A stretch of 18,565 bases of DNA from DATDCV01 sp036524155 (GTDB lineage Bacteria; Verrucomicrobiota; Verrucomicrobiia; Limisphaerales; UBA8199), in contig DATDCV010000060.1 of the NCBI GenBank assembly GCA_036524155.1, positions 1 through 18,565 of the forward strand, given 5' to 3'. The translations under genes and the position numbers were made by a program. Position 1 is the stretch's first letter, and every line of letters starts with the position of its first letter. This document shows, piece after piece, positions 7,071 through 13,006 of the stretch. The notes beneath the pieces were generated by a model. It worked only from the letters and a program-made list of their open reading frames with translations, searched no databases and was not told the origin of the DNA.

Positions 7071-8396
7071 CTACTTCGCCCCTCGCTTCGCCCACTCCTC
7101 CAGCACCTTCTTCTCCCGCTCGAGCCAGGTCGGTTCGTTCTCCTTCCTCGCAAACTGCGGCGCCACCCGAGCCTGGGTTTCCGGCGGCAAGCTTTTGTAC
7201 CAATCCAGCGTCACCTTCCCCGTGTCCGACACCGACCGGAATTTCAGACCCTTTCCCAGCGCCCGCGAAACGTTGCACCGATGAAACCCCGCTGTCTGGC
7301 CCGTCGGCGGTTCATACAGCGGGAACTGCCCCTCAACCCCCTGCGCCTTCAAAAAACCCGTGTCCACCCATCTGAACGAAACATCCGAACCTGTCCCCTG
7401 CCGGATCCCCTCCAGCATCACTTTCATCGACATTTCCTTCGCCGGCCCCGTCGCATTGTAGATGCCCACCACGTTGTTCTCGATACAGTGTATAACCCAG
7501 TCCGCCAGATCCCGCACATCGATGATTTGAATCGGATCCGCCGGCTCCCCGGGCACCGCCATCACGCCCCCGCGTGAAACTCGCACCGGCCAATACATAA
7601 ACCGCCCCGACGTGTCGCGCGGCCCGACAATATATCCCGGCCGTATGTTCGTCACCCGGCCCGGCATCGCCGCCTCAGCCGCCTTTTCGCACAGCGCTTT
7701 TCCACCGCCGAAGTTCGCGAAGTCTTTCCCGAACTCCTCCGTCGTCGGGTCCGCCAATTCACACAGCGCCGCCGTTTCGTCGTAGTTCGGAATGCTGTTG
7801 TCTTTATAGACGGAGATGCTCGAGATGAACACGTACTGCTTCACGCTCGCCGCCAGGAACTCGGCCGACGCTTTCACCATCCGCGGAAAGTAACCGCTGG
7901 TGTCGATCACCGCGTCCCACTTCTTGCCCGCCAACTCGCTGAGGCCTTTCGGGCTCTTCGGGTCTTTTGCCGCGTCACTCCGGCCTTCGTTCCTGCGGTC
8001 GTCGGCTGTTTTGTTTGGGTCGCGATTCCCGTACAATTGCTCCACTCCCGCCGGCACCACCGACGGCCGCCCACTCTCCCGCCGCCGCTCTTCGGTTCGT
8101 CCGCTGTTGAAATGCGTCACCCCGTGCCCCCGCGCCAGCGCCGACTCCGTGCACGCCGGCCCCAGAAAACCTGTGCCACCCAAAATCAGAATGCGAAGCG
8201 ATTTCGGGGCTTTGACGGGCGGTTCCGCTGCCGAAAGGGTGAACGGACCAGCCCACGCGGCGACAAACCCCGCCATGGCAGATCCGATAAACTCACGACG
8301 AGTCAACTTCACTCCCTCCCCGTCCGCCACGTCACTCGCCCGAACAATTCGCCCGCACGCGAAGATCCGCTGCGCCTTGCACTTGGTCTGTTTCAT
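7071..8396 (-). CDS. Tat-exported NAD-dependent epimerase/dehydratase-like (SDR) protein
   Basis: 441 residues from the ATG at 8396, which has AGGTGA about 9 nt upstream. The frame stays open to 8726, but that part runs through inverted repeats and is not coding. A twin-arginine signal TRREFIGSAMAGFVAA (32-47) ends near SAA; a GTG at 8312 would give a more normal, shorter n-region. The Rossmann glycine motif ILGGTGFLG is at 71-79, with DAVIDTSGYFPR (161-172), VFISSISVY (189-197), RPGYIVGPRD (252-261) and a C-terminal extended-SDR region. The usual Tyr-x3-Lys appears as F229-GGG-K233, so catalysis may be altered. Residues about 100-155 are a charged insert. The substrate is unknown, probably a periplasmic sugar or nucleotide sugar. 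Confidence 0.85.
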   Translation of the reverse strand: MKQTKCKAQRIFACGRIVRASDVADGEGVKLTRREFIGSAMAGFVAAWAGPFTLSAAEPPVKAPKSLRILILGGTGFLGPACTESALARGHGVTHFNSGRTEERRRESGRPSVVPAGVEQLYGNRDPNKTADDRRNEGRSDAAKDPKSPKGLSELAGKKWDAVIDTSGYFPRMVKASAEFLAASVKQYVFISSISVYKDNSIPNYDETAALCELADPTTEEFGKDFANFGGGKALCEKAAEAAMPGRVTNIRPGYIVGPRDTSGRFMYWPVRVSRGGVMAVPGEPADPIQIIDVRDLADWVIHCIENNVVGIYNATGPAKEMSMKVMLEGIRQGTGSDVSFRWVDTGFLKAQGVEGQFPLYEPPTGQTAGFHRCNVSRALGKGLKFRSVSDTGKVTLDWYKSLPPETQARVAPQFARKENEPTWLEREKKVLEEWAKRGAK

Positions 8397-8470
8397 CAGC
8401 CGCTCACCTGTATTCAGTAACGCGCCGGCTGTAAATCGAAAATGATGTTGCTCCGTATCCCTTGGTCTCA

Positions 8471-8560
8471 GGTGGGGCCGCCTCGCCGAGGCAGCCGCGA
8501 CTCCGGCGAAATGCCCCAAAGAATCAACAGAAACGGGCGCCTCGGCAAGGCGGCCCCACC
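8471..8560. repeat. Inverted-repeat element with 22-bp arms
   Basis: Arms at 8471-8492 (GGTGGGGCCGCCTCGCCG…) and 8539-8560 match at 21 of 22 positions around a 46-nt interior. The structure is like the element at 6890-6990 but the sequence is different, so it is probably another family of dispersed palindromic repeat. Confidence 0.75.
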
Positions 8561-8615
8561 GTTTACTAAGCCATTGCGTTGCTCCTTTTGGCTGGTTGCG
8601 GGTGAACCGGGCATC

Positions 8616-8720
8616 CGGCGCGCGGACTTCAGTCCGCAGCAGCTTCCGCCACCAGGGAGGTCTCCGAATTCCGGACGCGACGGTCAATTGAGAATTACTG
8701 CGGACTGAAGTCCGCCCGCC
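8616..8720. repeat. GCGGACTTCAGTCCGC element, two inverted copies
   Basis: Core GCGGACTTCAGTCCGC (8622-8637) is itself a 7-bp stem with a 2-nt loop. Its exact inverse is at 8700-8715, and the match extends to about 24 bp with one mismatch. The bases at 8617-8641 recur exactly at 18541-18565, showing that this is a dispersed family. Confidence 0.8.
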
Positions 8721-8952
8721 GATCACGCCGCAGGAGGCGAACGATCACCGGCCAAGCGTTGGTTCCGGAGTTCACCAATCCGCCGGGATTGGCAGATAGT
8801 AGTCGTTCGCGGGGCGCAGGGGGCGAACGTCCACCGGAATGCTTGGACGAATACGGTCCTGGTCCCCGGGAAGCGGGTGGAAAAGACACATTGCTTTTGG
8901 TCTTGTAATAAACGAACCAGATGAGCTAAGCTTCTGGCAATCGAGGTTGGAA

Positions 8953-9735
8953 ATGAGCAACTTACGACCGCAGAAACCAAGGAATTGCCGGCGGTTAATA
9001 AACGAATGGCCGTCGCAGAATCACAGTTCGGTGCAACACACGCTCGCAATCTTACTGATTTTCGGTTCCGGTCTTTCGGTGGTAGCAGGGGATATACCGA
9101 TAGCCGTTGCGAAGTCAGGTTCCGCGGAAGTTGACGCGCTGGTCCTGCAGTTGGTCTCGAGACGGCCAGCCCCATTCCCCGATGGCGACCTTCCGGACGT
9201 GGCGTTCTGGGACCGTTACTGCACTCCCGAAGTTGAACTGGCGATTAGCAGACTAAAGAGGATGGGACCGAAAATTTTCCCGGCGTTAGCAAAGCACTTT
9301 TGGGACGACAGATACTCGTACAGCGATATGGTAGTGGCGTGGCACAACTACACTGTGGGTGAGGTGGTGCTTGAAATCTTTAGCGATGGGAACCCCGTTT
9401 ATGGCGGATACAAGGGCCGCAAAACGCCGTCCGGAGAGGCGGTTTACCCTTCCTTCAGAGAATACCTGAAAGCTCAAGGCTTTGTGGAGGACTGGGCGGA
9501 GAAGGCGAAGACCAAGAGCCCTTCGGAGATTCAGGTCGACTACATCGACTGGTGCGTCGCGGCAGAAAAGAAGCGAGGTTTTACCGACCCAGTACAAAAG
9601 AAAGAGATCCTTGGAAGATATTTCGAGAAGCGGAATTTTTTCGACCCGGGGCACTCCGGCGGTGCAGCGAATCGGAGCCAGCCGGCTCGCGCACAAACAA
9701 ATCAAACGTCAGCAGGCGCTGGCTCCGCTCGCTGA
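8953..9735 (+). CDS. Conserved-looking hypothetical protein, cassette gene 1
   Basis: 260 residues from the ATG at 8953, chosen because GAGG lies 6 nt upstream and a hydrophobic segment (TLAILLIFGSGLSVVAG, about 30-46) then falls near the N-terminus as a signal peptide or anchor. The frame is open back to 8839. The body has an ordered, non-repetitive composition (GPKIFPALAKHFWDDRYSYSDMV, DYIDWCVAAEKKRGF). I recognise no domain. The last ~25 residues (from GGAANRSQP on) are encoded by the attC-like foldback, so they probably came from recombination and are not part of the fold. It is most likely an exported protein of unknown function. Confidence 0.7.
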   Translation: MSNLRPQKPRNCRRLINEWPSQNHSSVQHTLAILLIFGSGLSVVAGDIPIAVAKSGSAEVDALVLQLVSRRPAPFPDGDLPDVAFWDRYCTPEVELAISRLKRMGPKIFPALAKHFWDDRYSYSDMVVAWHNYTVGEVVLEIFSDGNPVYGGYKGRKTPSGEAVYPSFREYLKAQGFVEDWAEKAKTKSPSEIQVDYIDWCVAAEKKRGFTDPVQKKEILGRYFEKRNFFDPGHSGGAANRSQPARAQTNQTSAGAGSAR

Positions 9736-9749
9736 CCTCCGCGTTAGAG
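9655..9749 (+). repeat. attC-like site 1 (R'' box degenerate)
   Basis: CGGAGCCAGC (left) pairs with GCTGGCTCCG (right), and the pairing continues outward with single-base bulges (GCAGCGAAT against GCTCGCTG). It ends in GCTGACCTCCGC followed by GTTAGAG (9743-9749), one base off the GTTRRRY consensus. No clear RYYYAAC box is found on the left. Confidence 0.45.
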
Positions 9750-9760
9750 CGCCCTGGCGT

Positions 9761-10081
9761 ATGGCAACGCAATCACAGGAATCTCAACTTCCCTTTCGTG
9801 CGCTGTTCGGGGAGGTAGCTGCGGTCCTGTGCCTCTGCTGCATTGTTTGGGCTCTTTGGGATTTCTTGCACGTTCGAGGGGACAGCATCATTCAGATAAC
9901 TCCAGAGCCCCCACCAGTTGGCGGATTGCTTCTTTTTCCAACCGTGCTGTTTGCCCTTCTCGCTGTAGTTTGTTGCATCTGGTCCTGGTGGAAGGAGCCG
10001 CATCTAAGTGCAGGTATGGCTACTATCGCCGCTGCACCTGCAGTTGGTTTCTCTCTCGTTTGGTTGCTCAGGATATTATGA
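9761..10081 (+). CDS. Small membrane protein, cassette gene 2
   Basis: 106 residues starting 11 nt after the attC-like box at 9749. Three likely membrane helices: about 17-36 (GEVAAVLCLCCIVWALWDFL), 54-77 (GGLLLFPTVLFALLAVVCCI…) and 85-104. The loop between the first two is proline-rich (TPEPPPVGG). The frame is open upstream through the attC-like site, so the start is set by the position of the ATG at 9761. No Shine-Dalgarno is evident, as is common for cassette genes. No family is recognised and the function is unknown. It ends in TGA, immediately followed by the next foldback. Confidence 0.6.
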   Translation: MATQSQESQLPFRALFGEVAAVLCLCCIVWALWDFLHVRGDSIIQITPEPPPVGGLLLFPTVLFALLAVVCCIWSWWKEPHLSAGMATIAAAPAVGFSLVWLLRIL

Positions 10082-10087
10082 TGAGGC

Positions 10088-10189
10088 GTTCTCACTTTTC
10101 GGCGGAGCGATTGAGTGGCCCGGTCTGGTCTTGGCGATTCGGAAGTCGCGACAGGGCCAGCCATCGCTCGCCCCACGCTGTTGTTAAAC
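10088..10189 (+). repeat. attC-like site 2
   Basis: GAGCGAT...TGGCCC on the left pairs with GGGCCAGCCATCGCTC on the right, with mismatches and a bulge as in attC stems. The right end is GTTAAAC (10183-10189), a perfect GTTRRRY box. The left end, GTTCTCAC at 10088, is a weak match to the complement of the box that begins cassette 2 (GCTCTAAC expected, 6 of 8). Confidence 0.5.
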
Positions 10190-10193
10190 GGAT

Positions 10194-10637
10194 ATGAGCA
10201 TCTTGGTAGTCGCGTCCTTGTTCTTGCTTGGCGGACCCAGCCTCGTGCTTGCGGCAGGTAACACCAATGAGTTCACTCTTCTAAAGTGGCAATCCAGACG
10301 CGATGCATATGAGTGGCGTATATCTGAGGCACGGATTCTTGCCACCCCGACGTGGGAAACCGCCTCCGCGAAAATACCGGTGGCACCTGATAAGGCGTGG
10401 AAAATTGTGACGCGCTGGCTAACGAAGAAAGGAAAGGGAGATCCTGGCTCCTTCATCAAGATGGAAGTCCGGTTGTTTGATTTGTCAGAAACCTACAAGC
10501 CGTTTCGGGACCGGTTTTTCTATCGAATCGAGTATCCGCAGGGAGCGTTCGACTACATGGTAGCGGTCGTCCTGATGGATGGCACTGTCCTTGAACCCAA
10601 GTGGGTGCCGTGGCCGAAGCCTGAGGAGATCAAATGA
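10194..10637 (+). CDS. Exported hypothetical protein, cassette gene 3
   Basis: 147 residues. The ATG lies only 4 nt after the GTTAAAC box, with no room for a Shine-Dalgarno, so translation may be leaderless-like or coupled. A signal peptide is clear (MSILVVASLFLLGGPSLVLAAG, about 1-22). The mature part has VAPDKAWKIVTRWLTKKGKG and ends in a beta-like stretch DYMVAVVLMDGTVLEPKWVPWP. No known domain is recognised; it looks like a small periplasmic protein. The gene is flanked by GTTAAAC before and GTTTAAC after (10642-10648), which makes it the clearest single cassette in the array. Confidence 0.7.
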   Translation: MSILVVASLFLLGGPSLVLAAGNTNEFTLLKWQSRRDAYEWRISEARILATPTWETASAKIPVAPDKAWKIVTRWLTKKGKGDPGSFIKMEVRLFDLSETYKPFRDRFFYRIEYPQGAFDYMVAVVLMDGTVLEPKWVPWPKPEEIK

Positions 10638-10641
10638 CGGT

Positions 10642-10747
10642 GTTTAACAAGTCAATGAAGACGAACCGCCGCCATCTCCCGCCGACCGCAAACGGCAAAG
10701 AGCTGGGCAGCGTGAGATGTGCTGGAACACCAGTCCTGGCGGCGGGC
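10642..10747 (+). repeat. attC-like site 3 (R' box decayed)
   Basis: Starts with GTTTAAC (10642-10648), a perfect RYYYAAC box. A 9-bp stem joins CCGCCGCCA (10666-10674) with TGGCGGCGG (10737-10745). Where GTTRRRY is expected there is GGCGGGC (10741-10747), two bases from GTTGGGC, the sequence predicted from the box at the end of cassette 4. Confidence 0.45.
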
Positions 10748-10785
10748 GCTTATTTTTATGGCCGGACAACACGCACGAAGCGCCT

Positions 10786-11544
10786 ATGAGAACCATTCCC
10801 GCGGCTTTGGTCATTGCCGGGTTCGGTTTGTTAAACATTCCCGCGCTCGGTCAGTTCTATTCTCCACTAACAATTGAACCTTCCCTGTTAAAGTTCTTGC
10901 CAGAAGGAGCTGCCTTCACCGCAACCTTGGAGGTGGAGGCCAGAAATCAAACCCCAACTTTGCATTGGCCCGTCTATGGTGCAATCCGCGGAGGAATGTC
11001 GCGGGTCGAGATGGACGTTTCGAAAATGGGCGACGGCAAAGCGGACCACTCGTGGCAAGGCTATGTGGAACTGATGCAGCAGGCTGGTTCGGCAGAGTGC
11101 GTGACGATATTCAATCCGGACAGGAAGTGTCTTTTTACCGTCCTCCCACGCCTGAAGGCGTACATGGAGCAGCCGATCCCCGAGGCCGCACTGGAAGAAT
11201 TGAAGAGGAAACCGAACGCTCAGAGGGTTGAGCTCGGGACGGAGGAGGTCGCCGGTCGCATTGCCACCAAGACTAAAATCACCTTCAACAAGCACAACAT
11301 GGATGTTTGGAGGACCTGGGAGACGCCAGAGGCTATCGTATGGACGGCCAAGAATTCGCCCCTCGTTCCACTTCGTATAGTGGTATTCGATTCCCTGGGT
11401 GAAACCAACGCCATCCTCATCTTCAAGAACCTTCAGAACAAGAAGCCTCCCTCCGCACTTTTCGCGCCGCCTGACGGTTTCGCCAAGCTCGACCAGGAGT
11501 CGCTCATGAAACGTATCACCGAGAAATTCCCTAAAGCGAAGTGA
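10786..11544 (+). CDS. Exported hypothetical protein, cassette gene 4 (LolA/DUF4412-like fold possible)
   Basis: 252 residues from the ATG at 10786, picked because a signal peptide follows at once (MRTIPAALVIAGFGLLNIPALG, cleavage near residue 22); the frame is open to 10717. The mature protein alternates strands in a pattern seen in lipoprotein-carrier-like proteins: GGMSRVEMDVSKMG, then CVTIFNPDRKCLFTVLPRLKAYMEQPIP, then AGRIATKTKITF and PLRIVVFDSLGETNAILIF. I suggest a LolA/DUF4412-like fold only tentatively. It would be periplasmic or envelope-associated. It is followed after 25 nt by the best attC site of the window. Confidence 0.7.
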   Translation: MRTIPAALVIAGFGLLNIPALGQFYSPLTIEPSLLKFLPEGAAFTATLEVEARNQTPTLHWPVYGAIRGGMSRVEMDVSKMGDGKADHSWQGYVELMQQAGSAECVTIFNPDRKCLFTVLPRLKAYMEQPIPEAALEELKRKPNAQRVELGTEEVAGRIATKTKITFNKHNMDVWRTWETPEAIVWTAKNSPLVPLRIVVFDSLGETNAILIFKNLQNKKPPSALFAPPDGFAKLDQESLMKRITEKFPKAK

Positions 11545-11569
11545 TAACCGACCCGATGACGAACGCATT

Positions 11570-11660
11570 GCCCAACTTTCGCTGGAGCGGATGCACCGAT
11601 GGTGTTCTCGTTGCCTTCGGTGCATCATTGGCGGCGCGCCGCTCAGGCCGAGCGTTGGGC
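11570..11660 (+). repeat. attC recombination site 4 (canonical boxes)
   Basis: R'' box GCCCAAC (11570-11576) and R' box GTTGGGC (11654-11660) are exact complements and fit RYYYAAC/GTTRRRY. Inside, GAGCGG pairs with CCGCTC, and GATGCACCGA pairs with TCGGTGCATC as a 10-bp stem. The imperfect inner match and the 91-bp length are typical of integron attC sites. Confidence 0.7.
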
Positions 11661-12265
11661 GTCCACCGCCCACCGACCCCATCTCATTAACACCCAACTT
11701 TAGTTGGGCGTTGAACACGTCGCGACCTCCTCAAACCGTTTCAACGGTTTCCCTCCTGTCGGCTCCTTACGCCCTCGCTTACAATTCCCCTGGCGAGCTC
11801 ACATTCCCGGCTCCACCAACCACCTGTCCGCCGAAGTGCTTTTGACGAAGGCGGATCAACCACTCGCCCTGTGAATAACTTTTCCCAAAAATCTTCACAT
11901 ATACCCCCGTAGTTGTCCTAGTGGCTCTGCTAAACCCGCCGCGTGCAGAATGCAGAGTCTGAAAACGGGCTACCCAGGGAGCAGTCGCCGCCAGGCCAAT
12001 TTTTTTTGGCTCCACTACTGGACATCTGTCCACATAGCCCGTCGCCCCGTATTTACCGGGCCGATCCCGCTCTCTCCCCCTGCCTCCGCACCAATCCCCC
12101 CAAAACCTGTCAACAATTTTCCCCTATTTTTTCCGCGAAATAAAGCGTCTCGGAAGCGAACCGAAGCGAACCCGCGCGAACTCGTTGTCGGGACCCGCCG
12201 GCCCGCGCCAAAACCGGTTCTATAATCACCCCGTGCCCAGGACCAGAGGGGCGGCGCGCAACTGA
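11661..12265. other. Non-coding region with short palindromes and a tandem repeat
   Basis: No well-supported gene. Two palindromes lie close together: CCCAACT-TT-AGTTGGG (11693-11708) and AAACCGTT-TC-AACGGTTT (11733-11750). A GAAGCGAACC unit is repeated in tandem (12153-12172) with a degenerate third copy. A TATAAT occurs at 12221-12226 without a -35 partner. A minus-strand 84-codon frame (11779-12033, GTG start) reads smoothly (KIFGKSYSQGEWLIRLRQK) and could be a small gene, but nothing supports its start. Confidence 0.45.
11693..11750. repeat. Pair of small perfect palindromes
   Basis: A 7-bp stem with a 2-nt loop (11693-11708) and an 8-bp stem with a 2-nt loop (11733-11750) sit 24 nt apart, 33 bp after the attC site. 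The first contains ACCCAAC and GTTGGGC, the same letters as attC R boxes but only 4 nt apart, so it is not itself a normal attC. Confidence 0.6.
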
Positions 12266-12703
12266 ATGCGGAGTCAACAGACCGATTTTATGACCAGTAT
12301 CAACAACGACATCGACCAGCAATCAGGCCGCCCTCAGAGCGGGCTCCTGACGCTGGCGCTAATCGCCCCCACCCAGCAAGAATTCATCACCAAAGAAGAA
12401 GTCCACCACCGCTTTATCACCACCAAGCCGACAACCCGCGCAGGATTGCTTGAGCAGCCCTGCAAGGCGGACATCTCCCGAGCCACCGTAGGCCGCTACC
12501 TCCAGCGGCTGACCACGGCCGGGCTCATTTCCTCAGGGGGCGGCCTCTACTGGTTACCGGACCGCGGTACTCATCACCCGGACCCGCACCATCCGCGCTG
12601 TCGCCAGGGCCCTCAGCCTTGGTCGCGACAAAGTCGCCGGCTGGTCTCAGAAATAGCGTTGGCGGGGCAAACTTGCCGCCCTCCACGCCTGCAGGACCCA
12701 TAG
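12266..12703 (+). CDS. Small helix-turn-helix-like protein, apparently frameshifted
   Basis: 145 residues if read from 12266; an ATG at 12290 is equally possible and neither has a clear ribosome-binding site. Residues about 77-106 (ADISRATVGRYLQRLTTAGLISSGGGLYWLPD) look like a winged-helix recognition region with a wing. After about 12560 this frame becomes rich in H, P, R and Q. The +1 frame instead reads TAVLITRTRTIRAVARALSLGRDKVAGWSQK and stops at 12656, looking more like protein and like a second helix-turn-helix. A G5 run at 12536-12540 is a possible slip site. It may be a decayed regulator or a sequencing error. No family recognised. Confidence 0.35.
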   Translation: MRSQQTDFMTSINNDIDQQSGRPQSGLLTLALIAPTQQEFITKEEVHHRFITTKPTTRAGLLEQPCKADISRATVGRYLQRLTTAGLISSGGGLYWLPDRGTHHPDPHHPRCRQGPQPWSRQSRRLVSEIALAGQTCRPPRLQDP

Positions 12704-13006
12704 CCTTATCAATTATCAATCCCCTCATATGGAATGATACCTGATAAAGCACCACGGCAGCCTGGGAAGAGCCCACCTCACTGGCGTTCGGTTGGCCCTT
12801 CCCCTCGCACTGCCCCTCCCGCCGCCACCAGCGAAGTGGCGGTGGCGGTGGCCCCCGCTGGCGGCTCCGAGCCCCAGGTCCTCGGCGTCGAAGCCCTGCC
12901 TGGTGAGGCGTGCTCTCCGAGCGCGCCGCCTCCATCAACCATCAACCCAGAACATGTCGCTGGCCCATTGACGTTCCTCTTGTCGCTGGCGGCGCCCCCG
13001 GGCAAG

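Larger units (their letters stand above)
8397..8952. other. Intergenic region with two palindromic elements
   Basis: No well-supported gene. It contains the inverted repeats at 8471-8560 and 8616-8720, and the Shine-Dalgarno-like GAGG just before 8953. A minus-strand frame ending at 8772 (…NDYYLPIPADW) is not low-complexity and could be a gene remnant, but I recognise no family. Confidence 0.4.
8953..11660 (+). mobile_element. Integron-like gene-cassette array without visible integrase (CALIN-like)
   Basis: Four short genes lie in the same orientation, each ending just before or inside an imperfect foldback of about 90-110 nt. Two of the four intergenic foldbacks end in a GTTRRRY box and a third in a near match; the next gene starts within a few tens of nt. 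The site at 11570-11660 has both canonical boxes (GCCCAAC and GTTGGGC). The gene at 10194 has GTTAAAC before it and GTTTAAC after it, the complementary pair expected if a cassette inserted as a circle. The genes look less GC-rich than their neighbours. No tyrosine recombinase gene and no attI are visible; the left edge is uncertain. Confidence 0.6.

Noticed and set aside
4498..7577. Long plus-strand open frames opposite the PAP2-GT and epimerase-like genes
   Set aside because: Rich in R, P, H and Q, no domains, fully antisense to well-recognised genes; an effect of high GC.
8397..8726. N-terminal extension of the epimerase-like gene
   Set aside because: It runs through two inverted-repeat elements and precedes a Tat signal that should be N-terminal; AGGTGA supports the ATG at 8396.
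11692..11709. Another attC site (ACCCAAC and GTTGGGC)
   Set aside because: The boxes are only 4 nt apart with no L boxes or stem between; better explained as a small palindrome.
12198..12226. Sigma-70 promoter with TATAAT at 12221
   Set aside because: No acceptable -35 hexamer at 16-18 bp; a TTGTCG lies about 30 bp upstream, too far.
12734..13006. N-terminal extension of the DUF2961 gene
   Set aside because: Proline/alanine-rich, no ribosome-binding site, and a signal peptide begins only after 13007.
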